Assembly: GCA_022793375.1 (NCBI GenBank)
Contig: JAAWCS010000049.1
Location: 57,688-121,687 of the forward strand
DNA length: 64,000 bases
Origin: Lachnospiraceae bacterium
GTDB taxonomy: Bacteria > Bacillota > Clostridia > Lachnospirales > Lachnospiraceae
Reading direction: 5' to 3'
Below the pieces are notes generated by a model. It was not told the origin of the DNA, did no database searches, and saw only the letters and a program-made list of their open reading frames with translations. The position numbers and the translations under genes are program-made. Shown here in pieces: positions 1-10,662 of this stretch. Position 1 is the first letter of the stretch; the number at the start of each line of letters is the position of its first letter.

Positions 1-248
1 ATCGCACTTTCTACGCCATGGAAAAAGCTCATATTCAGCACGGTTACCGTCGTTGTCGCGGCCGCTTTGCTGATCTCCTTAATCGCCGCTACGCTTCCGT
101 CCGTCGAATGGTCGTTGACGCATATGACCTCGGAATGTTCAAAATTTTCTTCCAGCACCCCAATCACATTTTGCAACAGACGCCCGATATGTGTTTCATC
201 ATTGTGTACATAGATCACCGCCGAGATAAAATTTTTCTCTTTATTCAT
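1..248 (-). CDS. Glycosyltransferase family 2, N-terminal part (truncated by window edge)
   Basis: Reverse complement reads MNKEKNFISAVIYVHNDETHIGRLLQNVIGVLEENFEHSEVICVNDHSTDGS..., a GT2-like N-terminus with NDHSTDGS. The start overlaps the upstream stop (ATGAATAA). Confidence 0.8.
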   Translation of the reverse strand, partial: MNKEKNFISAVIYVHNDETHIGRLLQNVIGVLEENFEHSEVICVNDHSTDGSVAAIKEISKAAATTTVTVLNMSFFHGVESA

Positions 249-1368
249 GTTCCAACACCTCATCCAGGTCATATACCGTATTGATCTTTCCGGACAGAAC
301 GCCTACACAGGTCGGTTTTTGCGAATAAATCCGCACAACGGTCGGCCGGGAATCATCGATTTCCGAGCTCATCAAAATTGGTTTCATCGAAAACAGAGAT
401 TCTTTATACCGGAACCCGTATTCCTCCCGCAGGTACTTGCGCGCCAGATTCGCCATATAAGGAAAAGCTGTCCGTGGTTTAGCGATACATTCATTGCAGT
501 TTCCCAAAAACAACCGCGAGCAAGCGCCGCCGCTTTTTTCCTGGCAGGGAAAAGAAGGAAGCTCCTCATAGCAGGTCGTATGTGGGGTAAAGGTCACGGA
601 CGTCAGCGAATGAACGCCGGTCATTCCAAACGGCATAATCGAAAAGAACGGCCCGTCCATCACGGTAATCCCATACTCATTCAGTTTTTCATTCACATCG
701 CAGAGGATAATCTCACACAACTCATATTTGATCTTAAATTTCTCATAGCCCAGCATATTTAAAATCTGGTTTGTAGAAGCATAGGTCGCGTTCAAAAGAA
801 AGCCGCTTTGGCAAGCTTCCGCATCTTTGAGCGTAAGCTCATATGCATCCTGCAGTTTTTCGATCCTTCGAATAAACACACCATAGCGGATTTCCACATT
901 CGGCAGCTGCGACAACTCCTCCAAAAAATAATCCCGCAAAATTCTTGCATCGTACGTATATTCTCGTGTCAAAAACACTCCGTCGCACATCCCCGGCTTG
1001 AAAAATTGTTCCGGATGCAGCTCTTCACAAGGAATTCCTGCCGCCCGGCAAAACTTTTTGAATTGCTCTCCATTCGACCAGGAATAAGCGCTGGAGGTTG
1101 CATAGACCTTCTGAAATTCCCGATTGACACAAAAGGCATAGTCTTTATTAAAGCGCTCAAAATACCCGGCCGATTTCATGGCGGTCGAAATCGAACGGGG
1201 GTAATGGTATCCCTGATGCACCCGGGCCTGGTTGATATAGGTCGCCCGATAAAACGGCTCCGAATCGCATTCCAGCACCAGGACGCTCTGCCCTCGCTTC
1301 CCGCAGAACAGTGCCGAATACAGGCCATACAGCCCTGCGCCGATTATAATTTTGTCGTAGCACATCAT
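241..1368 (-). CDS. FAD-dependent oxidoreductase (DAO-like), amine/sugar oxidation
   Basis: N-terminal dinucleotide-binding motif DKIIIGAGLYGLYSALFCGKRGQSVLVLE. Start placed at MMCYDK. Confidence 0.75.
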   Translation of the reverse strand: MMCYDKIIIGAGLYGLYSALFCGKRGQSVLVLECDSEPFYRATYINQARVHQGYHYPRSISTAMKSAGYFERFNKDYAFCVNREFQKVYATSSAYSWSNGEQFKKFCRAAGIPCEELHPEQFFKPGMCDGVFLTREYTYDARILRDYFLEELSQLPNVEIRYGVFIRRIEKLQDAYELTLKDAEACQSGFLLNATYASTNQILNMLGYEKFKIKYELCEIILCDVNEKLNEYGITVMDGPFFSIMPFGMTGVHSLTSVTFTPHTTCYEELPSFPCQEKSGGACSRLFLGNCNECIAKPRTAFPYMANLARKYLREEYGFRYKESLFSMKPILMSSEIDDSRPTVVRIYSQKPTCVGVLSGKINTVYDLDEVLEHE

Positions 1369-1526
1369 CCGCTTTCCTACTCTCCTTTTCGCACAATCCG
1401 GCCTACATTGTTCCATCTTCTAAACAGATATTCTATTCTTTATCCAGGTATTTTTCTTCCGATCCTTAAAGCATCCACGCGACCACAGAGCCGCACATAC
1501 TCAAAAAAGCCGACGCGACATATACG

Positions 1527-2762
1527 TCAGTCATTTCTGTAATACAAAAGCCCCACTCCCTTTAACAGGTTGCACCACCATACAAATCCAAAGAACAGAT
1601 GCAGAAACAATAACGGCATGCCTACAAAAAGGCAGAGATTCCTCTTCCGCCTGGAAATCCCCTCTTCTTGGATCAAGTCAAAAAATCTCACCGTAAACAG
1701 CACCCAAAGAACTAACTGCGCCAGATTATAACCCCATGTCCAGTTCCCATGATCCCAGCGTACCCCTTTCTCATATAAAAAAGCCGCTTCCAGCCAGCTG
1801 CACAGCCCGTAACAGCCTGCGACCTGCACCGGCGTTTCTTTCCAGAGACGTTTAAAATCCATTGCCAGCACGAACAACGGGAAGGCAAAGGCCATTACAA
1901 AGGAGTAAAAAAGATTTGGAGAAAAGAGATGTAAAAACTTCCCATACTCGATCCCAATCCCACTTGCTTCGTGAATCATTGTATCCGAATAAAAATTTTG
2001 TACAAATTGTACTGCCAGAAGGCACACACTGGGAACAAAAGCCGAAGCCACCGTCACAAAGCGGACTATATTCTTTTTCCATCCGTCACGAATGAGCACC
2101 AGGATGAAATAAAGCCCCAGTCCCGGTATCATGGCTTGCAGAAACGAAGGCTTGGCCAACGCACTTGCGAACAAAACGGCACTCAACAAGATATATTGCT
2201 TCTTGCTAATCTTTTCTTTTTCTTCCAACAGGCGGATAATATATACAAAGCATAAAATTGCCAGGCCCTTTACCGCAATATGCGTCGGACTATGCCAGAC
2301 ATTCCCGCCGCCTTGTCCGTAGTAATAATTTAGATTGATCCCAGGAATCCAAAGCGGTCCTACAACCAAAAGAACGACACCCCAAAACGCACGGTCTTTC
2401 ATTTGACAGGGGATGCGCGCCAAAAAGTTCCAGACATACAGGATGCACCAATATGCAAAGCAATTAAAGAGGGCCGTCGCAATGGCCGCACAGCCCACCT
2501 CACTGAAAGAAAACAGCTTAAACAATGCCTTTGTCACAAAATGCCAGGCCGGATAGGATATCGTGTTTTTCATAAAGCTCCATAAATGGTAGCCCAGCTG
2601 CATCGCCCAATTGCTATGAACCGCATAATCACTACCTGTCGCCATACCCAAGCTCAGATAAACAACGGCAAATGTAACCAAGAATATAATAAACGTCCCC
2701 ACAAAGCAGGGGCGGATCCGATCCAGTATTCCCTCTTCAGTCTGATGTGTCTCCCTATTCAT
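1527..2762 (-). CDS. Polytopic membrane protein, GT-C-like
   Basis: 411 aa with many hydrophobic helices, within a glycan operon. Confidence 0.55.
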   Translation of the reverse strand: MNRETHQTEEGILDRIRPCFVGTFIIFLVTFAVVYLSLGMATGSDYAVHSNWAMQLGYHLWSFMKNTISYPAWHFVTKALFKLFSFSEVGCAAIATALFNCFAYWCILYVWNFLARIPCQMKDRAFWGVVLLVVGPLWIPGINLNYYYGQGGGNVWHSPTHIAVKGLAILCFVYIIRLLEEKEKISKKQYILLSAVLFASALAKPSFLQAMIPGLGLYFILVLIRDGWKKNIVRFVTVASAFVPSVCLLAVQFVQNFYSDTMIHEASGIGIEYGKFLHLFSPNLFYSFVMAFAFPLFVLAMDFKRLWKETPVQVAGCYGLCSWLEAAFLYEKGVRWDHGNWTWGYNLAQLVLWVLFTVRFFDLIQEEGISRRKRNLCLFVGMPLLFLHLFFGFVWWCNLLKGVGLLYYRND

Positions 2763-2771
2763 TTTCTCTCC

Positions 2772-4400
2772 TTATCTGTCCTTCAAGGCTCCCTCTTCCA
2801 AAACCGGCACAAGCAAAATCAATGCCTCCAAAAGTATCGGAAATACATACCGCGGATGTCCCAGGATCGCCGGTCCGGCGATACATACCAAGATTGTCAT
2901 CAGCGCCGGGATCGCGGCATACAGCCCGTCCCATCGTTTTTCCTTCCAGCAGTAAAAAAACTCCAGGAAAAATACCCATACCCACAGCGCCATATTGTTC
3001 AGCAAATTTAGTATGGGAGCCTTCAATATTTTTTCCGTAAAAGATGCCATCCACAGGCGGTAGCCCGCCAATGCTTTCGGCTGGTCAAAATTATTATAAC
3101 CATACTCATGCAATAAGTCAAAGAAAATCACGGTATTGTCCACACCTGGATAAAACATGGCATACACGTTGTTCATTGTCGCCTCTACGTAAACGCCCGG
3201 ATGTTTCAAAAACTGCCGAAACCACAGTTGAAAATACGCTGTCAGCTCTTCTTTCTCAGGATTGCGGTACATATAGGTGAGCGGATCGGAAAGATTCGGA
3301 TTGTATACCTCTGCCAGAGCATCGCAGTCAAGGACTTTATTGATAATCTCCCGCTCCTCTTGTGTCACTTCCTCGCCATAGTCCCGAACATAGCGGCCCG
3401 TCTGCTGAAATGGGATTGAAAACGCCATGCTAATGCTTCCCGGCCCGATCCCCATACGCGGAATCAACCAGCCGTCATGAAACCGCAGGATCCCCACCGG
3501 CACAAGCAGGCATGCCAGCGCTAACAGAAAGTATCTCCGATTGCCTCTCCATATGCCCCGCCCTGCTGCCAGCAGGCCCAAAGCCGAAGGAATTACCAGG
3601 TATATTCCGTTGTTGCGCAGCAGCATCAGAAAAAGGCTGCTGATTCCCAGTCCCAGCAAGTGAGGCCAGACTTCCTGCCCCTTCCTGAAATCCTGCAAAA
3701 GCTCCAGCATAAAAATCACATATAGCAGGTAAAAGGCCCCGTACGGCACATCCTTAATCACGGTTGTCGCATACATCGGGAATAGCGGAAAAAAACCGAT
3801 AAACAATGCAATCGTCAGACGCAGTCGTCCCTCCAGGCGCCGCTTCGCCAGCCAGCGCATCCCATAGGCCCAGGCCCCGATCACGACCGCCATCTGCGTC
3901 AATACGTACAAAAAGATACCGACATTCATGCTCCCCAAGCGTCGCCCCAGCTTAACACAATATCCGATCCAGAAGGTATGAAACGGCGGATGATGTGCGA
4001 CCATGTCAATATACCCCAGCGCCTGGTTCATCTGTGAGTAAGCGTCATGCCCCATGCCGGCCGGATACTGTGCAATCACATACGGACTCCAGACTACCAG
4101 CAAAAACAGGATCGTCCCCCCAAAAGGATGCCGATCCAGCCACCAGGACAGGAGGGGATTTTTAAAACCAACAGCCGCTCGTCGATTCGTCCGCTTTTTC
4201 ACCATTTCAAACAGACTTCCGGCTACCGTCAAAAACAGGCCGTACAAAACAGCCATTTCCCCCATACTGAGCAGAAAACGGCCTGTACTTCCGAATACCA
4301 GATCCCAGGAATCGGTCTTTGCAAAACTATATCCCATCACGATAAAAAAGGCAAACAGAAAAGAGGGCACTCTTTCCTGCCAAACGTATTTTCGTCTCAT
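2772..4400 (-). CDS. DUF6020-like polytopic membrane protein (GT-C-like)
   Basis: 542 aa, multiple TM segments, GHDAYSQMNQALGYIDMVAHHPPFHTFWIGY loop. Overlaps the upstream GtrB-like gene by 4 nt. Confidence 0.6.
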   Translation of the reverse strand: MRRKYVWQERVPSFLFAFFIVMGYSFAKTDSWDLVFGSTGRFLLSMGEMAVLYGLFLTVAGSLFEMVKKRTNRRAAVGFKNPLLSWWLDRHPFGGTILFLLVVWSPYVIAQYPAGMGHDAYSQMNQALGYIDMVAHHPPFHTFWIGYCVKLGRRLGSMNVGIFLYVLTQMAVVIGAWAYGMRWLAKRRLEGRLRLTIALFIGFFPLFPMYATTVIKDVPYGAFYLLYVIFMLELLQDFRKGQEVWPHLLGLGISSLFLMLLRNNGIYLVIPSALGLLAAGRGIWRGNRRYFLLALACLLVPVGILRFHDGWLIPRMGIGPGSISMAFSIPFQQTGRYVRDYGEEVTQEEREIINKVLDCDALAEVYNPNLSDPLTYMYRNPEKEELTAYFQLWFRQFLKHPGVYVEATMNNVYAMFYPGVDNTVIFFDLLHEYGYNNFDQPKALAGYRLWMASFTEKILKAPILNLLNNMALWVWVFFLEFFYCWKEKRWDGLYAAIPALMTILVCIAGPAILGHPRYVFPILLEALILLVPVLEEGALKDR

Positions 4401-5338
4401 TTTTCTTCCTTACAAATATAGATTGGCCGTTTCTTCGTCTCCAGATAAGTCTTGGACAGATATTGCCCCAATACCCCAATGCAGAACAGCTGTACCCCGC
4501 CCACAAAAATGATAATGCAAGCCAGCGACGGCCAGCCCGAAGTCGGATCACCAAACAGGAGCTTACGAACAATAATAAACACGATAAAAAACGCCGCTAT
4601 AAAGCAGAAAATAATCCCTGTCCAGGACGCAATCGCCAGCGGTACCGTCGAGAAGGCCATAATGCCCTCCAGGGAATACTGAAATAATTTCCAAAACGAC
4701 CATTTCGTCTCCCCGGCTACCCGGTTCACGTTTTCATATTCCAGCCACTTAGTCTTAAATCCGACCCACCCATAAATCCCCTTGGTAAAGCGGTTATACT
4801 CTCTCATCTGTAAAATTGCCTGACACATCTGGCGTGTCATCAGACGGTAATCCCTGGCTCCGTCCACAATCTCCGTACTGGAGATTCGATTCATCAGCTT
4901 ATAAAACATCCTCGCAAAAAACGAGCGAATCGGCGGTTCCCCTTTGCGCGTCACTCTTCGGGTTGCCACCGAATCATAGCCTTCTTCTTTTACTGCCTGG
5001 TACATTGACATCAGATAGGACGGAGGATCCTGCAAATCGGCATCCATCACCACTACATAATCCCCCCCCGCATGCTCCAGGCCCGCAAAAATAGCCGCCT
5101 CTTTGCCAAAATTCCGGGAAAAAGAGACAAAATGAACCAGTCCATCTTTTTCCTGTAACGCTTTCACAACCGACAAGGTCCGGTCTGAAGAACCGTCATC
5201 CACAAAAACCAGTTCCAACTCTACCTGGCGGCTTTTAAAATTCTCCCGCTCTTTCAGGATCGCTTCGTAAAAATACGGAATGCTCTGCTCCTCGTTATAG
5301 CTGGGAACCACAATAGAAATCACTTCACTCATGTCCAA
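4397..5338 (-). CDS. GtrB/DPMS-like polyprenyl-phosphate glycosyltransferase
   Basis: VVPSYNEEQSIPYFYEAI, FVDDGSSDRT, VVMDADLQDPP, two C-terminal TM helices. Confidence 0.85.
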   Translation of the reverse strand: MDMSEVISIVVPSYNEEQSIPYFYEAILKERENFKSRQVELELVFVDDGSSDRTLSVVKALQEKDGLVHFVSFSRNFGKEAAIFAGLEHAGGDYVVVMDADLQDPPSYLMSMYQAVKEEGYDSVATRRVTRKGEPPIRSFFARMFYKLMNRISSTEIVDGARDYRLMTRQMCQAILQMREYNRFTKGIYGWVGFKTKWLEYENVNRVAGETKWSFWKLFQYSLEGIMAFSTVPLAIASWTGIIFCFIAAFFIVFIIVRKLLFGDPTSGWPSLACIIIFVGGVQLFCIGVLGQYLSKTYLETKKRPIYICKEEK

Positions 5339-5470
5339 ACCTTTCCTGCCCTTCTTTGCACGAATCAGGCAGTTGATGCCTTTATCTCATTACTTTCATT
5401 ATACATAGGTTCATCATGCAAGTCAAAGAAAAAAACTAGTATTGCGCCTGTTTCCGATGTTTTATACCTT

Positions 5471-6544
5471 CTAATAAAATACCCGCAAGCTTTTCAATCG
5501 ATCTGTCCCAGACAAGCAAATGATCAAACCGGAGAATACAAACGTACCAATGCAGACGCACAAAAAGCGCCCCGGGCTTCTTTCCATCAAGCGCCCCCAC
5601 CCTGCTACTACAAGCATTTTATGCAGATAAAAATCCACCAGCAGGTGCGAACAAAAGATTAGCGTACTACACTTACGCAAAAACAAACTGCCTTTTAGGG
5701 ATCTTCCTCCGAAATCCAGGCACAGTCCGGCCCTCACCAAAAAATATACGGTTGGTATCATCGCAAACGTCATATCTCCCATCGTGTACTGCGTTGTTCT
5801 CAGAAGCCACCGCCGTTCCACAATCATAAGGCCCATACATACGCAAACGCCCACGGCGTATAAAAATGCTTCTCCACTCCTTTTCTCCCGCTTCCCATCT
5901 GGCTGTGCGCCTTCGTGGCCTCGCATCCAATATCCCAGATACAGACAGGGCAGTCCAAAAAACAGTCCTCCCCGCGTCGTCTCAAACCATTGAAAATATC
6001 TCTCATAAAATGGTACAAGCCTGCCGCCTGCTTTTAACAGGACTCCATAATACGCGTTTCCCATCACTCCCAGAACGTATAAAAGCAAAAGCATCGGCGC
6101 CAACAACCAATCCGGCAGTCGAAAGCGTCCCTTTAGCACATACAATAGCAAAACGGCCGCGATCGAAGCCGGAAAATACCAGAACTGCGTATAAGAACCG
6201 GTGACAAAGAAAGTATAAACCAGTTCTTTTGCCATCGACAGCCCCCAAGTCCCTGCCTGTCGGTTCTGATAAAGAATCTGCGGCAGATACAAAAGCGTCC
6301 ACAGAGCGTACAGCCCTAGCAAGCGCAGACTATAGCGCCGTGTGGCGGCCCAATCAGTGCACTTGTCCCCTAGATAATACCCGGAACAAACAAAGAAAAA
6401 CGGTACTCCGACACGACAAATTGTATTCGTAAAATAATACGAAAGATTAGCATCCACGTCCTTAAGTGGCAGCATATGGATCGCAACCACCAAAAAAGCC
6501 GCTATGAACTTAATTAAATCGATTCCAACATCGTTTCGTTTCAT
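5471..6544 (-). CDS. Acyltransferase family 3 (integral membrane)
   Basis: MKRNDVGIDLIKFIAAFLVVAIHM...: N-terminal D.lK..a...V..IH pattern and about 10 TM segments. Confidence 0.8.
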   Translation of the reverse strand: MKRNDVGIDLIKFIAAFLVVAIHMLPLKDVDANLSYYFTNTICRVGVPFFFVCSGYYLGDKCTDWAATRRYSLRLLGLYALWTLLYLPQILYQNRQAGTWGLSMAKELVYTFFVTGSYTQFWYFPASIAAVLLLYVLKGRFRLPDWLLAPMLLLLYVLGVMGNAYYGVLLKAGGRLVPFYERYFQWFETTRGGLFFGLPCLYLGYWMRGHEGAQPDGKREKRSGEAFLYAVGVCVCMGLMIVERRWLLRTTQYTMGDMTFAMIPTVYFLVRAGLCLDFGGRSLKGSLFLRKCSTLIFCSHLLVDFYLHKMLVVAGWGRLMERSPGRFLCVCIGTFVFSGLIICLSGTDRLKSLRVFY

Positions 6545-6562
6545 CTGTTGTCCCTTATCTGC

Positions 6563-8143
6563 TTATGGCTCATCTGCTATGATCTGATAAATATTTTGAC
6601 TATACACATAAATAACAAATTCACCACAATGGATCACATCTTCGGCTCGTTCCTTCCAAACATCGGGCACCGTCTCCCACCCCATACGCGTCAATATAAA
6701 ACTTCGGCCCTGATGATACTCCGGCTGATACCATTGCTCTGAAGTGAGCCATAAATTGGGGGTTTCCGGCATGTCTATATAACTAATAATTTCGACCTCA
6801 CCATTAGACAAAACCGTATACTTATAGGTGTCCCAAAAAATCCCGCTGCAACCAAATGACAATTCATTTTCTTTTAGCGTCTCAAGCAAGGCCCGATCTA
6901 CCGCCCCGTCCGCATACCCAGCTTTTGCATGATAAACACCTGTTAAAAGGCAGAACGGAACCGCACATACGGCTGCCAGCAAAAGAGATATATTTTTAAA
7001 GCGAATTCCTCTTCCTGACAAATCATGAATCAGAATAACGGACAGGATACATCCATTAAAATAAACCGGAAGTAAATAATAGCTATTGCACATATCCGTA
7101 AACACAATCAGATAGTCCGTAATCGCCGCCGCAAAAAAAGCATATAAAACAAAAAAACGCATACGTTGACTGGCTAATCTACGATATCGCACACATGCAT
7201 AAATCGGCGCCACGAAATTCATGAAAAAAAATACAAGGAAACGGCAAAAGCCCAAAACTCCGCTTACACTGATTATCTGGGATATCTCCAGACACCCCCA
7301 TACATCCATATAATAGTCCAGCAATTCACCAAGTCCTGTCCAAAGGGATTTATCCGGGTTTATGCTCATCGTATAATTTGATATAACACCCGTCGCTCGT
7401 ATCTTTAGATGCAAAAAATAACCGACTACGCACATCGCAAGGAAATATGCCATCTTTCCAAGAAACAGTTTTGAACCTTTGTCACACAAAACTGACTTTA
7501 CATCAAAATCCTTATCGGACAAAAGCATCAGCCCATACGCTGCTAAGATTGGCAGGATAACGGAGCCCACCAGACGGATTCCGCCAGCCGTCAGCACAAT
7601 CGTCAATATACCCAGCATTGCTCCGTAAAGAAGGAGCGGACGTTTCCCGTGCGCCTCAAAAAAGCCATAGGTAAGAAACAATATTAACAGTGTCTGTCCA
7701 ATGATTGTGGCATAGGTCGCCTGATATAAAAAATGTTCTTGTACTACAGAAGAAATCGGACACCAGAAAACAATCGCCGCCAAAAGCGCCCATTTCAAAT
7801 CCACCAGCTTGCGTACAAAAGCAATCAGCAGCCCTGTTACCACGAGCATCTGTAAAATCACTGCCAATTCCCGGCACAAAAGCCAGTTATCCAAAAACAG
7901 TAAAAAAGGTATGCAGAAGAGATTTAACGATAACAGCCAGACATCATTCGCATAATGCCAGCCTGCAGGAATGATCTGCCCGGTTCTCATCTGCTCTTTG
8001 GCCAACAATATAGCAGTCGCACTGTCTGAGTTAAATGCCTCTGTAGTTCCTCGTAGGATAATAATTATATTGAGCAGCAGCATCCCTGCCAGTCCAATCA
8101 GCAGATACAGCGTCATCCAATCTTTCTTTCCTTTGCCTGCCAT
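6563..8143 (-). CDS. Polytopic membrane protein, probable GT-C-like glycosyltransferase
   Basis: About 526 aa, many TM segments. Start placed at MAGKGKK; coupled to the upstream gene. Confidence 0.5.
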   Translation of the reverse strand: MAGKGKKDWMTLYLLIGLAGMLLLNIIIILRGTTEAFNSDSATAILLAKEQMRTGQIIPAGWHYANDVWLLSLNLFCIPFLLFLDNWLLCRELAVILQMLVVTGLLIAFVRKLVDLKWALLAAIVFWCPISSVVQEHFLYQATYATIIGQTLLILFLTYGFFEAHGKRPLLLYGAMLGILTIVLTAGGIRLVGSVILPILAAYGLMLLSDKDFDVKSVLCDKGSKLFLGKMAYFLAMCVVGYFLHLKIRATGVISNYTMSINPDKSLWTGLGELLDYYMDVWGCLEISQIISVSGVLGFCRFLVFFFMNFVAPIYACVRYRRLASQRMRFFVLYAFFAAAITDYLIVFTDMCNSYYLLPVYFNGCILSVILIHDLSGRGIRFKNISLLLAAVCAVPFCLLTGVYHAKAGYADGAVDRALLETLKENELSFGCSGIFWDTYKYTVLSNGEVEIISYIDMPETPNLWLTSEQWYQPEYHQGRSFILTRMGWETVPDVWKERAEDVIHCGEFVIYVYSQNIYQIIADEP

Positions 8144-8147
8144 AACA

Positions 8148-9695
8148 TCACTCAATCCTCTCATACAGATAATACGGATACCAAATTCCTTCGTAATCCT
8201 GCTCCCCCTGGGCAATCAGCCGATATTTTTCCTGATAATGCTCTTCCAACTCAAACTCCCTCGTGACGACATAATCCGCCCTGCCTTCCGCGACATACTG
8301 CTCCTGGACCTCGCTCATTTCCGCAAGCCCCAAATTCAGCCGGGCAAAGTACCTGCATTCCGGAACAATCCCCGTCACCGTATAAAAACCGCCGTCCAAA
8401 AACCCAAAATTTAAAAGCGTCGTATCCTCGCCGATCTCCATCTCTTCTGCAAACCGATACTGCACCAAAGATTCTCGCTTCGCCAAAAGACTACTGCTAT
8501 AGTTTCCCCCAAAATAAATGAGACAAATCCCTGCCAGCAGACACCCTACAAACAGTGCTTTCGTCTGTTTCAAACGCACTCCCCAGGTCTGTACCCCTTC
8601 GATCAGTGCCGCCAGCCCCAAACAGGAAAATACCGACAGCGTAAGTCCGTAATAAGGCTGCCACTGTTTGACGCCGATGCAAACCCCCACCGCCGTCAAA
8701 ATACATACTACCCACAGCCCTGCTTTCTCCGCCGGTTTCCTGCGCCGATCCAACAAGCCGTACCAGACCACGCCGACGATCGTGAGCGCTCCGTAGCGCC
8801 CGTTTTCCAAAAACGTATCTAACACATTTTTCACAATATCCCGCACCGTATGAAACAGCGAATGCCCCCCGGAACCGGCATACAAAAATAAATTATTATA
8901 AATATAGCCCGTCCACCAATCAGCCAGCGCATGATGCATTCCAAAATACAGCAACCACGGCACGCAAGCTACTGCCATACCTGCCAGCATCGCAAGGCCT
9001 GTTACAATTCCACGTTTCCACTCCTTTTGATAAAAGCAGAGAACCATTAGCCATACCGTCCAACCGAAATACAATCCCAGCAGCGTAAACTTTGTACACA
9101 GGATACAGCCTGCCAAAATCCCATGCCAAAAGACCTGTCCGTATCCCATTGGAGCCGGATATTCTTCTTTCATATAGCGCAAAAGCGCGTACAGCCCCCA
9201 TATTAACAGCGGCAGTACCAGCTCTTCGGCGCTGTCCCCATGGCAAAAGCTCGGTGACGACACCAGCAATGCGCACAGAACCGGCACCATCCATAAACCC
9301 GCGTTTTTCACATATAAGCGTATTACATGCCAAGCGCCCGCCAAAAAGACGGTCCAAGCCACTGTTTCAACCAGATACATGCCCAAAAAGCTTTTATTTG
9401 AAATCAGATACGCAATCCCATGGATAAAATATAATAGCGGCCCCTTATGATCGTAGAGATCCTGGTACAGCACCCGCCCGTTCATCATCCCCTTGCCCAT
9501 GGTAAAAAAGATATTCGCGTCTACCCAGTCGTTAAACGGATACAAAAACGAACACTTAGAAGCCAGCGCTACAAAGGCCGCCGACACGCCAAAACAGACC
9601 AGCCACAACTGCGGCCGGGTCCTGTACCTCAAGCTTCTTCCGCTCCCTGCTGTTTTCCTGTTTTGCATCCGTCCCTGCATTATCTGCTCCTTCAT
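8148..9695 (-). CDS. Polytopic PMT/GT39-like membrane glycosyltransferase
   Basis: 515 aa. DWVDANIFFTMGKGMMNGRVLYQDLYDHKGPLLYFIH resembles the first periplasmic loop of PMT-type enzymes. Confidence 0.65.
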   Translation of the reverse strand: MKEQIMQGRMQNRKTAGSGRSLRYRTRPQLWLVCFGVSAAFVALASKCSFLYPFNDWVDANIFFTMGKGMMNGRVLYQDLYDHKGPLLYFIHGIAYLISNKSFLGMYLVETVAWTVFLAGAWHVIRLYVKNAGLWMVPVLCALLVSSPSFCHGDSAEELVLPLLIWGLYALLRYMKEEYPAPMGYGQVFWHGILAGCILCTKFTLLGLYFGWTVWLMVLCFYQKEWKRGIVTGLAMLAGMAVACVPWLLYFGMHHALADWWTGYIYNNLFLYAGSGGHSLFHTVRDIVKNVLDTFLENGRYGALTIVGVVWYGLLDRRRKPAEKAGLWVVCILTAVGVCIGVKQWQPYYGLTLSVFSCLGLAALIEGVQTWGVRLKQTKALFVGCLLAGICLIYFGGNYSSSLLAKRESLVQYRFAEEMEIGEDTTLLNFGFLDGGFYTVTGIVPECRYFARLNLGLAEMSEVQEQYVAEGRADYVVTREFELEEHYQEKYRLIAQGEQDYEGIWYPYYLYERIE

Positions 9696-9721
9696 GCCTT
9701 ATACTTAGCTTCCCCTGCTCC

Positions 9722-10651
9722 TTACGGTTTTCTCTCTACCGGCTTCAAGTCATCCAGCATCCCAATCATCAACCGGGCAATTGCCTTTTTACCCTCTTCA
9801 TTCGGATGGACATTATCCGCTATATATTGACTTCGATTAAATGGATTGATCCCTGTACTCCCAAAAACATCAATATACGGAATACTAAACGCTTCGGCCA
9901 CTTCTTTTACTGCTCTGGCATAATCCTGTGTGGTAAGCCACAAGCGGTTACGCTCACCATCGGTCTGATAAGCCTGCTGTACTCCTTCCGGATCGCCTAC
10001 CTGCGGTCCCCGACCACTCAAAGGCGACGCCAAGACAACCAACGCATCCGGGCATTGTCTTTGAACTCGAATCACCGTTAATGCCACCGCCCCCATAAAT
10101 GTTGTTTCGTCAAGCGGATATGACAGATCGCCAATCGGCGCGCTTATATTATAATCGGCATCATTACTGCCACCCATGATCACTACCAAATCCAGATCGT
10201 CTGGCAGCTGTGTAGATATCCGATCTTCACTGGCCAAATACAATTCATGCACCGTCGTGCCGGCCGGAGCTTCCATCACGCCTTGACAATCGTAACGACT
10301 ATTGTAGGAACCATCCGCATTGGCGTACCACTCCCAATCACAGTAGGTAAAAGTTGTATTCTCGATCCCGCAATTCAGATGTTCGGCAAAACCAAAATAT
10401 TCTGTCACATATTCCTGCCAACCACCATATTCCGTAATACTGTCACCGTAGCTAGCCCACTTTTTCCCTGCCCAAGAAGCCGATACCTCTCTGCTGAGTG
10501 ATCCCCCTCTGCTATACAACTGCGCTCGCAAACTCTGTATCTGCCAAATACAGTATCCGAGGCTTCCTATGACGAAAGCAATCGCTACTGATATTGATAT
10601 GGCAGCCTTCCTGTACTTTTCAAAATATTTTTTCCATTGTTCAATATGCAC
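9722..10651 (-). CDS. SGNH/GDSL hydrolase, membrane anchored (copy 1)
   Basis: N-terminal TM; ASYGDSITE (block I), MGGSNDADY (block III), DNVHPNEEG (block V). Confidence 0.85.
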   Translation of the reverse strand: MHIEQWKKYFEKYRKAAISISVAIAFVIGSLGYCIWQIQSLRAQLYSRGGSLSREVSASWAGKKWASYGDSITEYGGWQEYVTEYFGFAEHLNCGIENTTFTYCDWEWYANADGSYNSRYDCQGVMEAPAGTTVHELYLASEDRISTQLPDDLDLVVIMGGSNDADYNISAPIGDLSYPLDETTFMGAVALTVIRVQRQCPDALVVLASPLSGRGPQVGDPEGVQQAYQTDGERNRLWLTTQDYARAVKEVAEAFSIPYIDVFGSTGINPFNRSQYIADNVHPNEEGKKAIARLMIGMLDDLKPVERKP

Positions 10652-10662
10652 CGTTTTGCCTC

